The position numbers and the translations under genes were made by a program. From positions 60,042 to 124,041 of the forward strand of contig CAINDG010000018.1 of NCBI GenBank assembly GCA_903847315.1: DNA of 64,000 nucleotides, written 5' to 3'. Of this stretch, positions 8,710 through 18,643 are shown piece after piece; the stretch's first letter is position 1; the number at the start of each line of letters is the position of its first letter. A model generated the notes under the pieces. It was not told the DNA's origin. It did no database searches and was given only the letters and a program-made list of their open reading frames with translations. The stretch comes from an uncultured Planctomycetota bacterium (GTDB taxonomy: Bacteria > Planctomycetota > Phycisphaerae > Sedimentisphaerales > UBA12454).

Positions 8710-9888
8710 ATGAATAGTTTCAAAAGTATTTTGATAACAGTAACTGTTATTTTTTTAATTGCCGGTATTGCCGACGCTGCGAAGAAAAAACAGGCCGCTG
8801 AAAAACCCAAAAAAGCCGTTGCGGAATCTAACGTCCCCGCCGTGAAACCTAATCCCCCGACTGCGGAGCCGAACGCTCCCGCCGCTGATGCGAATCTGTC
8901 CTCTGCCGTTACGGTAACCGTCAACGGTGTGAAAATCACCGAAGGACAGATTAATAAAGTATTACAGGCAAAAATGGAACAGCTTGCAAGCAGGATTCCG
9001 CCGAATATGAAAGACCAATACCGCCAGCAAGTGAGAAAACGCATCGTAGAGGTAATGACAATCGAAGAACTCCTGGCCCAGAAGGAAAAAGAGAAAAATA
9101 TCGTCGCAAGTCCGGCAGAAGTAAACGAACAAATCAGCAAGCAGATGACGAAAGATAATTTAACAATTGACGATTTCAAGTCGCTGCTTAAGGCCTACGG
9201 CACGGATTTCAGCGAATATCAGAAAGATATGCGCAAAAAGATTATGTTTGAAAATCTGATGGAAGACCAATTTAACAGCAAGGTGGTCAAGCCTACGGAC
9301 GAGCAAGTCAAGACATATTACGACCAGAATATTCAGCAGTTCCAGGAACCTGAAAAAATTCACACAAAACATATACTCATAAGGCCGGAAGATTCAAACG
9401 ACCCCAACCAGGCCAAAGCAAAAGCTAAGGCCAAGGCAAAGGCAGAGGATATTCTGAAAAAACTCAAGGCCGGTGCAGATTTTAATGATATGGCAAAACA
9501 GTACTCGGCTTGTCCGTCAAGCAAACAAGGCGGCGACCTCGGTACGCAGCCAAAAGGCACCTTTGTGCCGGAGTTCGAAAAAGCCGCTTATGCTCTCAAG
9601 CCCGGCCAAATGACTGACGTTGTAGAGACTCAGTTCGGCTTCCATATCATAAAGCTCATTGAGCATGCCAATGCCAATACCGTAAGTTTTGCACAATCAA
9701 AAGACATGATTGCACAACTTTTGACCAATGAACAAAAGAAAACGATTGTTGAAAATTATATAGAACAAATAAAGAAAACGGCCGACATAAAGTTTACCAA
9801 TCCGGCAGATGGCTTCGCGGATGTCCCTAAAGCAGTTGCTCCGGTCCGGCCAAGCTCCGATAAAACCGAGCCTAATAGTAAAAAATAA
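8710..9888 (+). CDS. Secreted PpiC/SurA-type peptidyl-prolyl isomerase (copy 1)
   Basis: A 392-residue exported folding factor. A signal peptide (residues 1-22) is followed by a low-complexity Ala/Pro/Glu stretch, a SurA-like helical chaperone domain (about 65-210) and one parvulin domain (about 215-320). The parvulin hallmarks are present: HTKHILIRPED, the PSSKQGGDLG loop and the VVETQFGFHIIKL strand. A repeated AKAKAKAKA tract lies inside the domain. It probably helps outer-membrane proteins fold in the periplasm. It stands alone, with AAAGGAAATAT before the ATG and a terminator just after. A second, divergent copy sits at 21.5 kb. Confidence 0.9.
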   Translation: MNSFKSILITVTVIFLIAGIADAAKKKQAAEKPKKAVAESNVPAVKPNPPTAEPNAPAADANLSSAVTVTVNGVKITEGQINKVLQAKMEQLASRIPPNMKDQYRQQVRKRIVEVMTIEELLAQKEKEKNIVASPAEVNEQISKQMTKDNLTIDDFKSLLKAYGTDFSEYQKDMRKKIMFENLMEDQFNSKVVKPTDEQVKTYYDQNIQQFQEPEKIHTKHILIRPEDSNDPNQAKAKAKAKAKAEDILKKLKAGADFNDMAKQYSACPSSKQGGDLGTQPKGTFVPEFEKAAYALKPGQMTDVVETQFGFHIIKLIEHANANTVSFAQSKDMIAQLLTNEQKKTIVENYIEQIKKTADIKFTNPADGFADVPKAVAPVRPSSDKTEPNSKK

Positions 9889-9902
9889 GGCTTTTTGACA
9901 AT

Positions 9903-9939
9903 AAAAACCCCTCAATAAATTGTGTTGAGGGGTTTTTTT
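9903..9939 (+). terminator. Intrinsic terminator after the parvulin gene
   Basis: CCCCTCAA pairs with TTGAGGGG across a nine-base loop. The stem is flanked by an A-run and a seven-T run, so it may work in both directions. It begins 15 bases after the isomerase stop. Confidence 0.9.
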
Positions 9940-10000
9940 ATGCGCATTATTATATCAAAAACAGCCGGCGAATTTGGCCGGCTTGCCATAAATTTGAGGT

Positions 10001-10029
10001 TTGCAAGCCTACGGCGGTTTGTATATAAT
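10001..10029 (+). promoter_or_regulatory. Sigma-70 type promoter of the bamD-lptE-ftsH run
   Basis: TTGCAA (10001-10006) and TATAAT (10024-10029) are separated by 17 bases, close to the housekeeping consensus. The predicted transcript start (about 10036) lies too near the ATG at 10038 for normal initiation there, which supports the downstream start at 10056. Confidence 0.72.
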
Positions 10030-10055
10030 GTTGGGCTATGAATTGGAGCACAAAA

Positions 10056-11072
10056 ATGCACAGAAAAAGTCCACACAAAGCAGTTATTTTGTTTGCCGTA
10101 TTGGGGTTAACTGTGGTTTGCATCGGCGAAACCTGGCGACTGGGAAGCGACCAGAACTGGCAAAAAGTTACCGAAGAAGGTAACAACGCCCTTATGTCGG
10201 CAGCGACTGAGGCAAAACAGTTCGTCTCGAGCGGTAAAGTCGCCAAGGCGAAAAAGGCTTATGAAAAGCTTCGTACGCAATTTCCGGAACTTGCCGGCAA
10301 AGATTTTGACGCCTATGTAAAAGCTGAACTGCTGTACGCCAGGCACAAATTCCCGGAGGCGGTCAGGGCTTACGATAATTTTATTGACCAATTCCCCCGC
10401 AGCGGCCTTGTTCCGTCGGCGATGGAAAGACTATATCAGATAGGTACCGCTTTCCTTACGGGCCAGAAAAGAACTGCACTGAAAGTATTCAAGCTAAGCG
10501 CGTATGAGGACGGCACTGAAATAATGAACAAAATAGCCGACAGAGCAGGCAACGCTCCGGTCGCCAAAAGAGCGCTTTTGACTCTGGCCAGAACCAGAGA
10601 AAAAAGAGGAGCTTACGACGAAGCTTATAAAGCATGGTCGGATGTTGCTAGCCGCTGGCCGACCGGAGAAATCGGCAAAGAATCCCTGATGGGAATGGCA
10701 AGAAGCCTTGAAATGGATTACAAGGGCCCGAAATTCGACGGCAAAGTTCTGATAAGCTCAAAAAGTTATTATGCTGAATATCTCAAAAGATACCCTGACT
10801 CGGAACAACAGTTTAAACTGACGGAAAAACTGGGTGAACTGGACGAGAAAATTTCTAAAAAGGAATTGTTAATCGCCGACTATTACGCACGAACCGGCAG
10901 TTACAACGCGGCTGATTTATCTTATCAGCGAATAGCGGACGAATGGCCCGCCTGCAGCGCAGCGAAAACCGCCGAGCAGAAACTGCCTGAAATCAAAAAA
11001 GAAATGGAAAAAATAGCTCAGGCGCAATCGGCTAAAAAGAAAAAAATAAACTGGAAAGGTTTGCTGTTATGA
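10056..11072 (+). CDS. BamD/YfiO-like outer-membrane assembly TPR protein
   Basis: A 338-residue exported protein with an N-terminal hydrophobic segment and TPR-like helical repeats spaced as in BamD/YfiO (COG4105), for example YAEYLKRYPDSEQ and AVRAYDNFIDQFP. BamD-type proteins belong to the outer-membrane protein insertion machine. No clear lipobox Cys follows the signal, so it may not be lipidated. The ATG at 10056 has GGAG seven bases upstream; the ATG at 10038 sits almost on the predicted transcript start. The stop overlaps the lptE-like start (ATGA), so the two are translationally coupled and form an envelope-biogenesis pair. Confidence 0.78.
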   Translation: MHRKSPHKAVILFAVLGLTVVCIGETWRLGSDQNWQKVTEEGNNALMSAATEAKQFVSSGKVAKAKKAYEKLRTQFPELAGKDFDAYVKAELLYARHKFPEAVRAYDNFIDQFPRSGLVPSAMERLYQIGTAFLTGQKRTALKVFKLSAYEDGTEIMNKIADRAGNAPVAKRALLTLARTREKRGAYDEAYKAWSDVASRWPTGEIGKESLMGMARSLEMDYKGPKFDGKVLISSKSYYAEYLKRYPDSEQQFKLTEKLGELDEKISKKELLIADYYARTGSYNAADLSYQRIADEWPACSAAKTAEQKLPEIKKEMEKIAQAQSAKKKKINWKGLLL

Positions 11073-11572
11073 AAACGACAGGCTTGATATACGCGTTTTC
11101 GCTGGCGGCGGTTTTTTTCGCCGGCTGCAGCGGATACACCAACCAGTCTTTATACACAGATAAGGTAACAAGCATTTATGTCGAAATGTTTGATAACACA
11201 ACCTTTCAAAGAGACCTCGAGTACGACCTTACAAACGCTGTCGCAAAACGAATCGACACGGAAACACCGTACAGGATAGTTTCAGATAGAAATAGGGCCG
11301 ATACGGTATTGAGCGGTAAAATAACGGCGATAAACAGCTCGGCGCTAACAATCGAACGTGAAACGGGCAGAGCGCTGGAGGACCAGGCCGAAATTACCGC
11401 CCAGTTCAGCTGGAAAAATCTTAAAACAGGCGAATATCTTCTCGAAAATGTTACCGCTTCGGCGACGGCAAGTTATTCGCAATTTCAGCAGCAAGGATTT
11501 AACTATGCCTCAAAGGCGGCTGCAAACAAACTTGCCGAAAGAATCGTAGAACAGATGCAGGTAAAATGGTAG
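11069..11572 (+). CDS. LptE-like LPS-assembly lipoprotein
   Basis: A 167-residue lipoprotein. The N-terminus has a hydrophobic segment ending in the lipobox FFAGC. The rest matches the LptE fold pattern: an IYVEMFDNTTFQRDLEYDLT strand-helix, a DTVLSGKITAI strand, and a C-terminal helix (AANKLAERIVEQM). LptE plugs the LptD barrel that inserts lipopolysaccharide in the outer membrane. Together with lpxB at 31.9 kb it suggests a lipid-A-type outer membrane. It overlaps the BamD-like gene by four bases. The call rests on motif pattern, length and context. Confidence 0.75.
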   Translation: MKTTGLIYAFSLAAVFFAGCSGYTNQSLYTDKVTSIYVEMFDNTTFQRDLEYDLTNAVAKRIDTETPYRIVSDRNRADTVLSGKITAINSSALTIERETGRALEDQAEITAQFSWKNLKTGEYLLENVTASATASYSQFQQQGFNYASKAAANKLAERIVEQMQVKW

Positions 11573-11634
11573 CTGTTTTGAGTTTTTAATGGGACGAATC
11601 CAAATTAAAATAACAAAGAAAGATTTCTAACGGG

Positions 11635-13560
11635 ATGAATCAGAAAAAAAGACAAAATATAAAAAAACCGCTGGGCCTGTCGGACGAGCCCCCTTCTCGT
11701 CAGCAAAACAGGTCTCTAAACTGGATTTTTTTAGTTCTCGCATTCATTACTTTTATAATGATGTTCGACCGCTATCAGGGACGGGACGAAATCAGCAACG
11801 ATGATTTTGAAAAATATCTGTCTGAAGGCAAAATAGAAAGCGTTGAAATCGGGGACAGCGCGATAACCGGCAAGTTCAACGCCGCAGGCGTAAGCTCGCG
11901 GCAGCAAAGGGCGCCAAAATCTTTCAGCGTGGGATATCGGCCGGAAATGCTCTCTGATGTTACCGCTAAGCTCCAGGTCGCACAGGTCAAGTGGACTGTC
12001 TCCCAGCCGCAGATATGGATGTCGCTTTTGGTCTGGCTGCCGTTTGTACTGTTTGGAATATTTATCTATTTCGTCTTTGTACGAAACGTCCGCAACGGTC
12101 CCGGCGGAATGCTTATGAGTTTCGGCAGAAGCAAACACAAAATGCACGGCAAGGAGCAGATGAAGATTACGTTTGACGACGTGGCCGGCATAGACGAAGC
12201 GAAAGAGGAAGTCGCGGAGATTATCGAATTTTTAAAACATCCGAAAAAATTCCAGAAAATCGGCGGCAGGATTCCGCGAGGAATACTGCTCGTAGGCCCG
12301 CCCGGCTGCGGAAAAACGCTGCTGGCAAAGGCAATCGCCGGTCAGGCAAACGTGCCGTTCTTTAGTATATCGGGCAGCGATTTCGTAGAGATGTTCGTCG
12401 GCGTTGGTGCATCGCGGGTAAGAGACCTGTTTAAATCCGCCAAAGAGAATTCGCCCTGCATTATATTTCTCGATGAAATAGACGCTATCGGCAAAAAACG
12501 AGGCCCCGGCTTTGTGAGCGGAGGACACGACGAAAGAGAGCAAACCTTAAACGCCATTCTTGTTGAAATGGACGGCTTCGATACGAACGACCAGGTTATC
12601 GTAATGGCGGCCACGAACCGCGGTGATATTCTCGATAAAGCACTGACCCGGCCGGGCAGATTCGACAGGCAGGTTTATATTCCTCTGCCGGACGTAAAAG
12701 GCAGAACCGAGATACTCAAAATTCACTCCAGAAAAATCAGGATGGGGCCGGATGTCGAACTTGAGAGACTTGCCCGCGGCACACCGATGTATAGCGGTGC
12801 AGATCTTGAAGCTATAATAAATGAAGCCGCGATATCCGCAACGATGAATAATAAGGATTTTGTCGAGATGGAAGACCTCGAAGAAGCCAGGGACAAAGTC
12901 CGCTGGGGCAGAAAGAGTCGCAGCAGGGCCGTTGACCAGGCTGACAGAAAATTAACCGCATATCACGAAGCGGGCCATACTCTTGTACAGTCTCTGCTCA
13001 AGGATGCCGACCCTCTGCACAAGGTAAGCATTATTCCGCGAGGACCAATGGGCGGTGCGACTTTCTCGCTGCCGGAAAAAGACAGGACGCACTACACGAA
13101 AAAATATTGTATGGCGGAATTGCAGGTGTGTTTTGGCGGACGCATAGCTGAAGCGATGTTCTGCGACGATATCTCAAGCGGAGCGCAGGCTGATATCAAG
13201 ATGGCAACCTCGCTGGCAAGGGAAATGGTGCAGACCTGGGGAATGAGCGAAATTCTTGGCCCTATCGACTACAGCATACAGGCACAGGATTTCTATTTCG
13301 GACTGCCGGGACAGGAACATTCACAGAAAACCTCTGAGATTATCGATGCCGAGGTCAAAAGACTTATAGACCGTGCCTTTGAAGACGCTAAAAAAATAAT
13401 CGATACAAATCGCGATAAGCTTCAGGCGATAGCCGACGCCCTGTTGAAATACGAAACGCTCGATGCCGCTGAGGTAAAAATTATCCTTGAAGGCGGCACT
13501 TTAACCAAGCCGACCGTAGGCGATTTGCTCAAAACGGAACAGGAAAAAAAACCTGATTAA
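11635..13560 (+). CDS. ftsH: ATP-dependent zinc metalloprotease FtsH
   Basis: Membrane-anchored AAA+ protease (641 residues) that degrades membrane and regulatory proteins. Two N-terminal membrane helices (about 29-43 and 129-149) flank a short periplasmic domain. The AAA domain has Walker A GPPGCGKT (221-228), Walker B IIFLDEID (276-283) and the second region of homology (TRPGRFDRQ). The zinc site is HEAGH (444-448). The FVEMFVGVGASRVRDLF pore motif is intact. No strong Shine-Dalgarno precedes the ATG. dsbD follows after 27 bases. Confidence 0.96.
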   Translation: MNQKKRQNIKKPLGLSDEPPSRQQNRSLNWIFLVLAFITFIMMFDRYQGRDEISNDDFEKYLSEGKIESVEIGDSAITGKFNAAGVSSRQQRAPKSFSVGYRPEMLSDVTAKLQVAQVKWTVSQPQIWMSLLVWLPFVLFGIFIYFVFVRNVRNGPGGMLMSFGRSKHKMHGKEQMKITFDDVAGIDEAKEEVAEIIEFLKHPKKFQKIGGRIPRGILLVGPPGCGKTLLAKAIAGQANVPFFSISGSDFVEMFVGVGASRVRDLFKSAKENSPCIIFLDEIDAIGKKRGPGFVSGGHDEREQTLNAILVEMDGFDTNDQVIVMAATNRGDILDKALTRPGRFDRQVYIPLPDVKGRTEILKIHSRKIRMGPDVELERLARGTPMYSGADLEAIINEAAISATMNNKDFVEMEDLEEARDKVRWGRKSRSRAVDQADRKLTAYHEAGHTLVQSLLKDADPLHKVSIIPRGPMGGATFSLPEKDRTHYTKKYCMAELQVCFGGRIAEAMFCDDISSGAQADIKMATSLAREMVQTWGMSEILGPIDYSIQAQDFYFGLPGQEHSQKTSEIIDAEVKRLIDRAFEDAKKIIDTNRDKLQAIADALLKYETLDAAEVKIILEGGTLTKPTVGDLLKTEQEKKPD

Positions 13561-13587
13561 CCCAACCTCTTTTTCTGAAGAGGGAAA

Positions 13588-15330
13588 ATGTGCAATAGAT
13601 TGCTTTTGTTATCAATTATCACTGCGGTAGCGGCTCTGTTCCCGTTTTCTGCCGCGGCATCCGACCAAATCAAGGATGATTTCACCGAAATAAAACTCGT
13701 CTTCCAATACGAGTCGGTTGCGCCGAAGTCAGAAAATCTCTTAAAGATAACATTCAATCTGGTCAAAGGCTGGCATTTCTATGCAGATGAAAAAACCGCT
13801 CCGCAGGGCATGAGTTTAAAAATAACCACTCAGGGGCAGGGATTTCTTTTTTCCACGCCAATTATGCCCGCAAGCAGTTTATACTTTGACAAAGTAACAA
13901 ACGCCAAACTTAAAGTTTACAGTGGCGATTTCAGCGTTCTTGTTCCTTTTGCTACAGATGCAAACGCTCAAAGCAGCGAGGTAAAAGTCGCGATAAACGG
14001 TCTGGCCTGTTCAGAACAACTGTGCAGAAAGGCATCTTACGACCTTTCAAAAAAACTTGAAATTTCGACCTCTGCGACAAGACACTCAACTCCTGTGCAT
14101 ATTATTATAAAGGAAGACCCCGTATGGCTGCATACATCTGCTGCTGCGCTATCTCTTGCAATAGTCGCGGGGCTACTGCTTAATGTTATGCCGTGCGTCT
14201 GGCCGGTTCTGCCGATTATCGTGATGAGACTTGTAGGGCAGGCGGAAAAAAATAAGGCGAAAAGTATTATGTTTGGTTTCGCTTTTGCCATAGGCATTAT
14301 CCTTTTCTTCGCCGTCCTTGCAACGGTCAATATAATCCTGAAACTTGGTTTTGGTATGGTTTTTCAGTGGGGCGACCAGTTTAGAAATCCCGCGTTCGTT
14401 ACTGGTATGGCATTATTGATGGTTGTACTTGCGTTGTATATGTTCAACGTATTCACATTCAGCATTCCTGTATCTGTCGGCGGCGGCAAGCAAAGTTCCG
14501 GCTTTGCGGGTTCTGTCGGAATGGGATTTTTAGCGGCCGTTTTGAGTACGCCCTGCAGTTTTGCGATTCTGACGTTTGTTCTTGCCTGGGCGCAAACTCA
14601 GCCGATACCACTTGCTACAATTACAATCCTGCTGATTGGTGTCGGTATGGCTGCACCCTATGTGATACTGACCTGTATCCCCGGCCTTCTCGAAAAAATC
14701 CCAAAGCCCGGCAGGTGGATGGAACTTTTCAAACACGCTACTGGATTTATACTGCTCGCAATCGGCGTAAAACTGCTCGAAGCGGTGCAGTTGGATAAAA
14801 TTATAGATATTCTTTATTACACAATTGTGCTTGCGGTTTGCGTCTGGATGTGGGGCGTATGCGTTAATTATAATACCCCTGCCGTAAAAAAACTGATAAT
14901 CAGATTAACAGCGATTATTCTGGCAGTTGGCCTTGGTTTTATGCTTCTGAGCGAACCCCAAAAGGCAATTGTAAACTGGCAACCGTACGACGCGAATATT
15001 ATCGCAGCGGCGCAAAAAAATAACCAGCCGGTTCTTATTGATTTTACCGCTGACTGGTGCCTGTCCTGTAAAATTCTCGATAAGACGGTTTATTCAAATA
15101 AACAAGTTGCTGATTTGATAAAGCAAAAAGGCGTCCTGGCAATAAAGGCAGACACAACAGGCTACAATTATTCAGCGACAACCGCCCTGAGAGAAATTTA
15201 TAACGAGCCTGCTGTGCCGGTAACGGTATTGCTCCTGCCGGGGAAAGATACGTCGATTAAACTCCGCGGCAACCTGATAAAAAATGAACTGATAAAAAAT
15301 TTACAAAGTCTTGAGGGTGCAAAACAATAA
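13588..15330 (+). CDS. dsbD: DsbD-like thiol:disulfide interchange protein
   Basis: A 580-residue inner-membrane electron relay that carries reducing power from cytoplasmic thioredoxin to the periplasm. A signal peptide is followed by a DsbD N-terminal domain (about 25-150, with Cys residues in ACSEQLCRK). Eight or so membrane segments carry the CcdA-type Cys pair, in NVMPCVWP (Cys203) and LSTPCSFA. The C-terminal thioredoxin domain has W-C-L-S-C (490-494). All three redox centres are present. GAGG lies before the ATG, and the stop overlaps the nth start (TAATG), so the genes are coupled. Confidence 0.92.
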   Translation: MCNRLLLLSIITAVAALFPFSAAASDQIKDDFTEIKLVFQYESVAPKSENLLKITFNLVKGWHFYADEKTAPQGMSLKITTQGQGFLFSTPIMPASSLYFDKVTNAKLKVYSGDFSVLVPFATDANAQSSEVKVAINGLACSEQLCRKASYDLSKKLEISTSATRHSTPVHIIIKEDPVWLHTSAAALSLAIVAGLLLNVMPCVWPVLPIIVMRLVGQAEKNKAKSIMFGFAFAIGIILFFAVLATVNIILKLGFGMVFQWGDQFRNPAFVTGMALLMVVLALYMFNVFTFSIPVSVGGGKQSSGFAGSVGMGFLAAVLSTPCSFAILTFVLAWAQTQPIPLATITILLIGVGMAAPYVILTCIPGLLEKIPKPGRWMELFKHATGFILLAIGVKLLEAVQLDKIIDILYYTIVLAVCVWMWGVCVNYNTPAVKKLIIRLTAIILAVGLGFMLLSEPQKAIVNWQPYDANIIAAAQKNNQPVLIDFTADWCLSCKILDKTVYSNKQVADLIKQKGVLAIKADTTGYNYSATTALREIYNEPAVPVTVLLLPGKDTSIKLRGNLIKNELIKNLQSLEGAKQ

Positions 15331-16007
15331 TGGCAAAAAAAGCTGCCATTAAAATCGACAGGGAAAAGGCGAAAGAAAGAGTCGCGGCCGTTTGGCCGAT
15401 ATTGAAAAAAACCTATCCGCAGGCCAAATGCGCTTTGGAACATACTAATCCTCTTGAGCTTCTTATCGCGACGATTCTCTCGGCACAGTGTACTGATGTG
15501 AGAGTAAATATCGTTACGAAAACTCTCTTTAAAAAATATAAAACTGTCACCGACTGGGCAAACATTCCTCTTGAACAAATCGAACAGGATATAAAAAGTA
15601 CGGGCTTTTACCATAACAAAGCTTTTAATATAAAAAACGCCTGTCAAAAAATAATTACCGATTACAACAGCAATGTGCCGGACACAATGGATGAATTGCT
15701 CAAACTCAACGGTGTCGGCAGAAAAACGGCAAATGTCGTTCTTGGCAACGCGTTTGGTGTGCCCGGTGTTGTATGCGACACGCACGTTTTGAGACTCAGC
15801 AGAAGACTTGAGCTTTCGGCAAATACCGATGATGCGGTCAAGCTCGAATTTGACCTGATGGAAATTGTACCGAAGAAAAACTGGACTCTTTTTAGCCATT
15901 TGATAGTCTTTCATGGCAGGAATATCTGCCAGGCGCGAAAACCGAAATGCGATGCCTGTCCGATTGCAAAATACTGCCCGGCAGCGGATAATCCGAAACT
16001 CTGGTAA
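15330..16007 (+). CDS. nth: Endonuclease III
   Basis: Base-excision repair DNA glycosylase/AP lyase for oxidised pyrimidines (225 residues). The helix-hairpin-helix LNGVGRKTANV carries the catalytic Lys132, Asp150 sits in VVCDTHV, and the C-terminal Fe-S loop has Cys200, 207, 210 and 216 (C-x6-C-x2-C-x5-C). All key residues are present. The ATG overlaps the dsbD stop. The location in an envelope/redox run is probably incidental, though the Fe-S cluster gives a loose link to redox. Confidence 0.96.
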   Translation: MAKKAAIKIDREKAKERVAAVWPILKKTYPQAKCALEHTNPLELLIATILSAQCTDVRVNIVTKTLFKKYKTVTDWANIPLEQIEQDIKSTGFYHNKAFNIKNACQKIITDYNSNVPDTMDELLKLNGVGRKTANVVLGNAFGVPGVVCDTHVLRLSRRLELSANTDDAVKLEFDLMEIVPKKNWTLFSHLIVFHGRNICQARKPKCDACPIAKYCPAADNPKLW

Positions 16008-16022
16008 AGGAGAAGCAATAAA

Positions 16023-16739
16023 ATGAGCGAAAAAATAGCAAGATTTGGCGTAGCGACCGAAGAGACCTGGCGGGTGTTCAGGATTATGGCCGAATTTGTC
16101 GAAGGTTTTGAGGAACTTGCAACAATCGGACCGGCAGTTTCAATCTTCGGCTCGGCAAGGACTAAACCAGACGAAAAATATTATAGGCTCGCAGAAGAAA
16201 CAGCGGCAATTTTGGCCGGGGCAGGTTTTGCGATTATCACCGGCGGAGGCAGCGGAATTATGGCGGCTGCAAACAAAGGCGCAACTCAAGTCGGCGGCAA
16301 AAGTATCGGTCTTAACATCGACTTGTCCCACGAGCAGATGCCAAACGAATATCAGAACCTCTCACTGCATTTCAGGTATTTCTTCTGCAGGAAAGTAATG
16401 TTCTTAAAATATGCTAATGGCTTTATCGTTTTCCCCGGCGGATATGGCACGATGGATGAATTTACAGAAGCTCTTGTCCTGATTCAGACTTTTAAGCAGG
16501 CATATTTCCCTGTGATTCTTATGGGAAGCGATTACTGGTCGGGTCTTATCGACTGGATGAAAAAGGATATGCTTGGCAAACATAATTACATCGACCGGCA
16601 GGATTTGAATGTCTTTACCGTTTGCGATGACCCCCAAAAGGCTGCTAAGGTGATTATTGATTTTAAGAAATCAGGTAAGAAAAGCGGATTGCAGGAGCCG
16701 AGCGGCCTGAAAAAAACACAGTCTCCCTCCAGGCGATAA
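16023..16739 (+). CDS. LOG family Rossmann-fold protein (TIGR00730)
   Basis: A 238-residue protein of the LOG/TIGR00730 family. Members studied in plants and some bacteria cleave nucleoside 5'-monophosphates to base and ribose 5-phosphate (cytokinin activation). The two family motifs are present: GGGSGIMAAANKGA and PGGYGTMDEFTEAL. AAAGGAGAAG lies before the ATG, and nth ends 15 bases upstream. In a bacterium the role may be nucleotide salvage; the exact substrate cannot be read from the sequence. A basic C-terminal tail follows the domain. Confidence 0.9.
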   Translation: MSEKIARFGVATEETWRVFRIMAEFVEGFEELATIGPAVSIFGSARTKPDEKYYRLAEETAAILAGAGFAIITGGGSGIMAAANKGATQVGGKSIGLNIDLSHEQMPNEYQNLSLHFRYFFCRKVMFLKYANGFIVFPGGYGTMDEFTEALVLIQTFKQAYFPVILMGSDYWSGLIDWMKKDMLGKHNYIDRQDLNVFTVCDDPQKAAKVIIDFKKSGKKSGLQEPSGLKKTQSPSRR

Positions 16740-16829
16740 ACTTTTTCTTATCAGATAAGGAAGCAATACAATCCCGCTGATTGTTATACTTGCTGTGATA
16801 TGACTGCTGTTTAATTTTAAGGAACAATT

Positions 16830-18611
16830 ATGCACGCGTTAACTCTTGTAATCGTAAGCCTGCTTGTATTTGCCCTGGCTTATAGATATTACTCGAAATT
16901 TATCATCACAAAGGTGCTTGTTTTAAATGATGCTATTCCAACGCCGGCTCATACCCTCCGCGATGGGAAAGATTACCATCCCACAAATAAATATGTGCTG
17001 TTCGGTCATCACTTCGCCGCGATATCTGGCGCCGGCCCGCTGGTGGGTCCTGTCCTGGCTGCCCAGTTCGGATTTTTGCCGGGCTATTTGTGGATACTAA
17101 TTGGTGCCGTCCTCGGCGGCGCGGTGCACGATATTGTTATTCTTTTCGCCTCCGTCAGAATGAATGGATTATCTCTGACTCAATTGGCCAAGGAGCATAT
17201 AAGCGGGCTGGCCGGTGTCGCTACCGGTTTTGCGATACTATTTATTATTATAACCGCTTTAGCAGGTCTGGCTCTTGTAGTTGTCAATGCCCTGAACGAA
17301 AGTATCTGGGCGACATTCACCATAGCAGTAACTATCCCGGCCGCTTTGTTTGTCGGATTATATATGTACAAGATAAGACCCGGAAAACTTATTGAGGCAT
17401 CGCTGATTGGAGTTTCAATTGTAATACTTGGCGTGATATTCGGCGAACCTTTATCAAAAACAAGTATAGGTTCGATTTTTCTCCTCTCTAAACCAGCACT
17501 GTCCATTATATTGCCGCTGTATGGTCTGATCGCATCTATACTTCCTGTCTGGCTGCTCCTGTGCCCGCGGGATTATTTAAGTTCCTATATGAAACTGGGG
17601 ACAATCGCTCTTTTGGTAATCGGTATCTGTATTGCGAACCCGAAAATTCATATGCCGGCGGTAACCCAATATATTCACGGCGGAGGCCCTATAATTCCCG
17701 GAAAGGTCTGGCCTTTTGTCTGTATCACAATTGCCTGCGGTGCAATCAGCGGCTTTCACAGTTTGATAGGTTCAGGCACCACTCCGAAGATGATTAACAA
17801 GGAATCCGATATTCGCTTTATAGGCTATGGCGCAATGCTTGCAGAGGCCCTCGTATCAGTTATGGCTCTTATTGCCGCGACGGTAATGCTGCCCGGAGAT
17901 TATTTTGCGATAAATTTGTCGCCCGCGGCTTTTGCCAAACTTGGTTTGGGTACCACCCAACTTGCGGAAATTGAAAGGATGACCGGCGAAACCCTGACCG
18001 GCAGAGCAGGCGGGGCCGTTTCGCTGGCCGCAGGAATGTCGCTGATACTGTCGGCTATAAAAGGTATGAAATACCTGATGGGCTACTGGTACCATTTCGC
18101 TATTATGTTTGAAGCGCTTTTTATTTTAACAACCGTTGATACCGGCACACGTGTCGCCCGCTATATCCTTCAGGAAATACTCAGACCCATCCATCCGAAA
18201 CTGGCAAGCGGTACCTGGCTGCCGGGCGTGATTCTTACCGGCACTATAATCAGTTTTCTCTGGGGTTATCTTGTTTACTTCGGCGAAATCTCTACTATCT
18301 GGCCTATGTTCGGCGTAGCCAATCAGCTTCTTGCGACGCTTGCTCTTTGTATTGGAACCATTTTCATTCTGCGGCATTCGCAAAAATGGTATTACTGCCT
18401 TATAACATTTATTCCTGCCATATTTATGTTTGTCACAACTTTTGCCGCGGGTATCGACAATATATTTAGTAATTACCTGCCGAAACATAACTTCCAGGGA
18501 AATCTGAATATAATCCTTTCGGTTGTTATGCTGCTGCTGGTGCTTATAATATTCATCGAATCGATAAGGAAATCCGTTGCCATCCTTGTCCCGATATTTA
18601 CCAGGACGTAA
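16830..18611 (+). CDS. cstA: CstA-type carbon starvation / peptide-pyruvate transporter
   Basis: A 593-residue membrane protein with about 14-16 hydrophobic segments. It has the CstA signature regions: YRYYSKFI, then a [30 protein letters not shown] segment, [14 protein letters not shown] and a late [10 protein letters not shown]. CstA and BtsT relatives import pyruvate and perhaps peptides when carbon is short. AAGGA precedes the ATG. The gene has its own 90-bp upstream gap after the LOG gene, so it may have its own promoter (TATACT at 16785-16790 is a weak -10 candidate). Confidence 0.93.
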   Translation: MHALTLVIVSLLVFALAYRYYSKFIITKVLVLNDAIPTPAHTLRDGKDYHPTNKYVLFGHHFAAISGAGPLVGPVLAAQFGFLPGYLWILIGAVLGGAVHDIVILFASVRMNGLSLTQLAKEHISGLAGVATGFAILFIIITALAGLALVVVNALNESIWATFTIAVTIPAALFVGLYMYKIRPGKLIEASLIGVSIVILGVIFGEPLSKTSIGSIFLLSKPALSIILPLYGLIASILPVWLLLCPRDYLSSYMKLGTIALLVIGICIANPKIHMPAVTQYIHGGGPIIPGKVWPFVCITIACGAISGFHSLIGSGTTPKMINKESDIRFIGYGAMLAEALVSVMALIAATVMLPGDYFAINLSPAAFAKLGLGTTQLAEIERMTGETLTGRAGGAVSLAAGMSLILSAIKGMKYLMGYWYHFAIMFEALFILTTVDTGTRVARYILQEILRPIHPKLASGTWLPGVILTGTIISFLWGYLVYFGEISTIWPMFGVANQLLATLALCIGTIFILRHSQKWYYCLITFIPAIFMFVTTFAAGIDNIFSNYLPKHNFQGNLNIILSVVMLLLVLIIFIESIRKSVAILVPIFTRT

Positions 18612-18643
18612 TGCTTTAAACGTGAACAATAGAGGGCGTTTGA

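Noticed and set aside
9419..9450. AKAKAKAKA-coding repeat as a CRISPR or tandem repeat locus
   Set aside because: It is an in-frame low-complexity stretch inside the parvulin gene.
9962..9983. AGCCGGC/GCCGGCT inverted repeat after the parvulin terminator
   Set aside because: No T-run follows and a good terminator already ends the gene; it may be an operator, but nothing supports a specific role.
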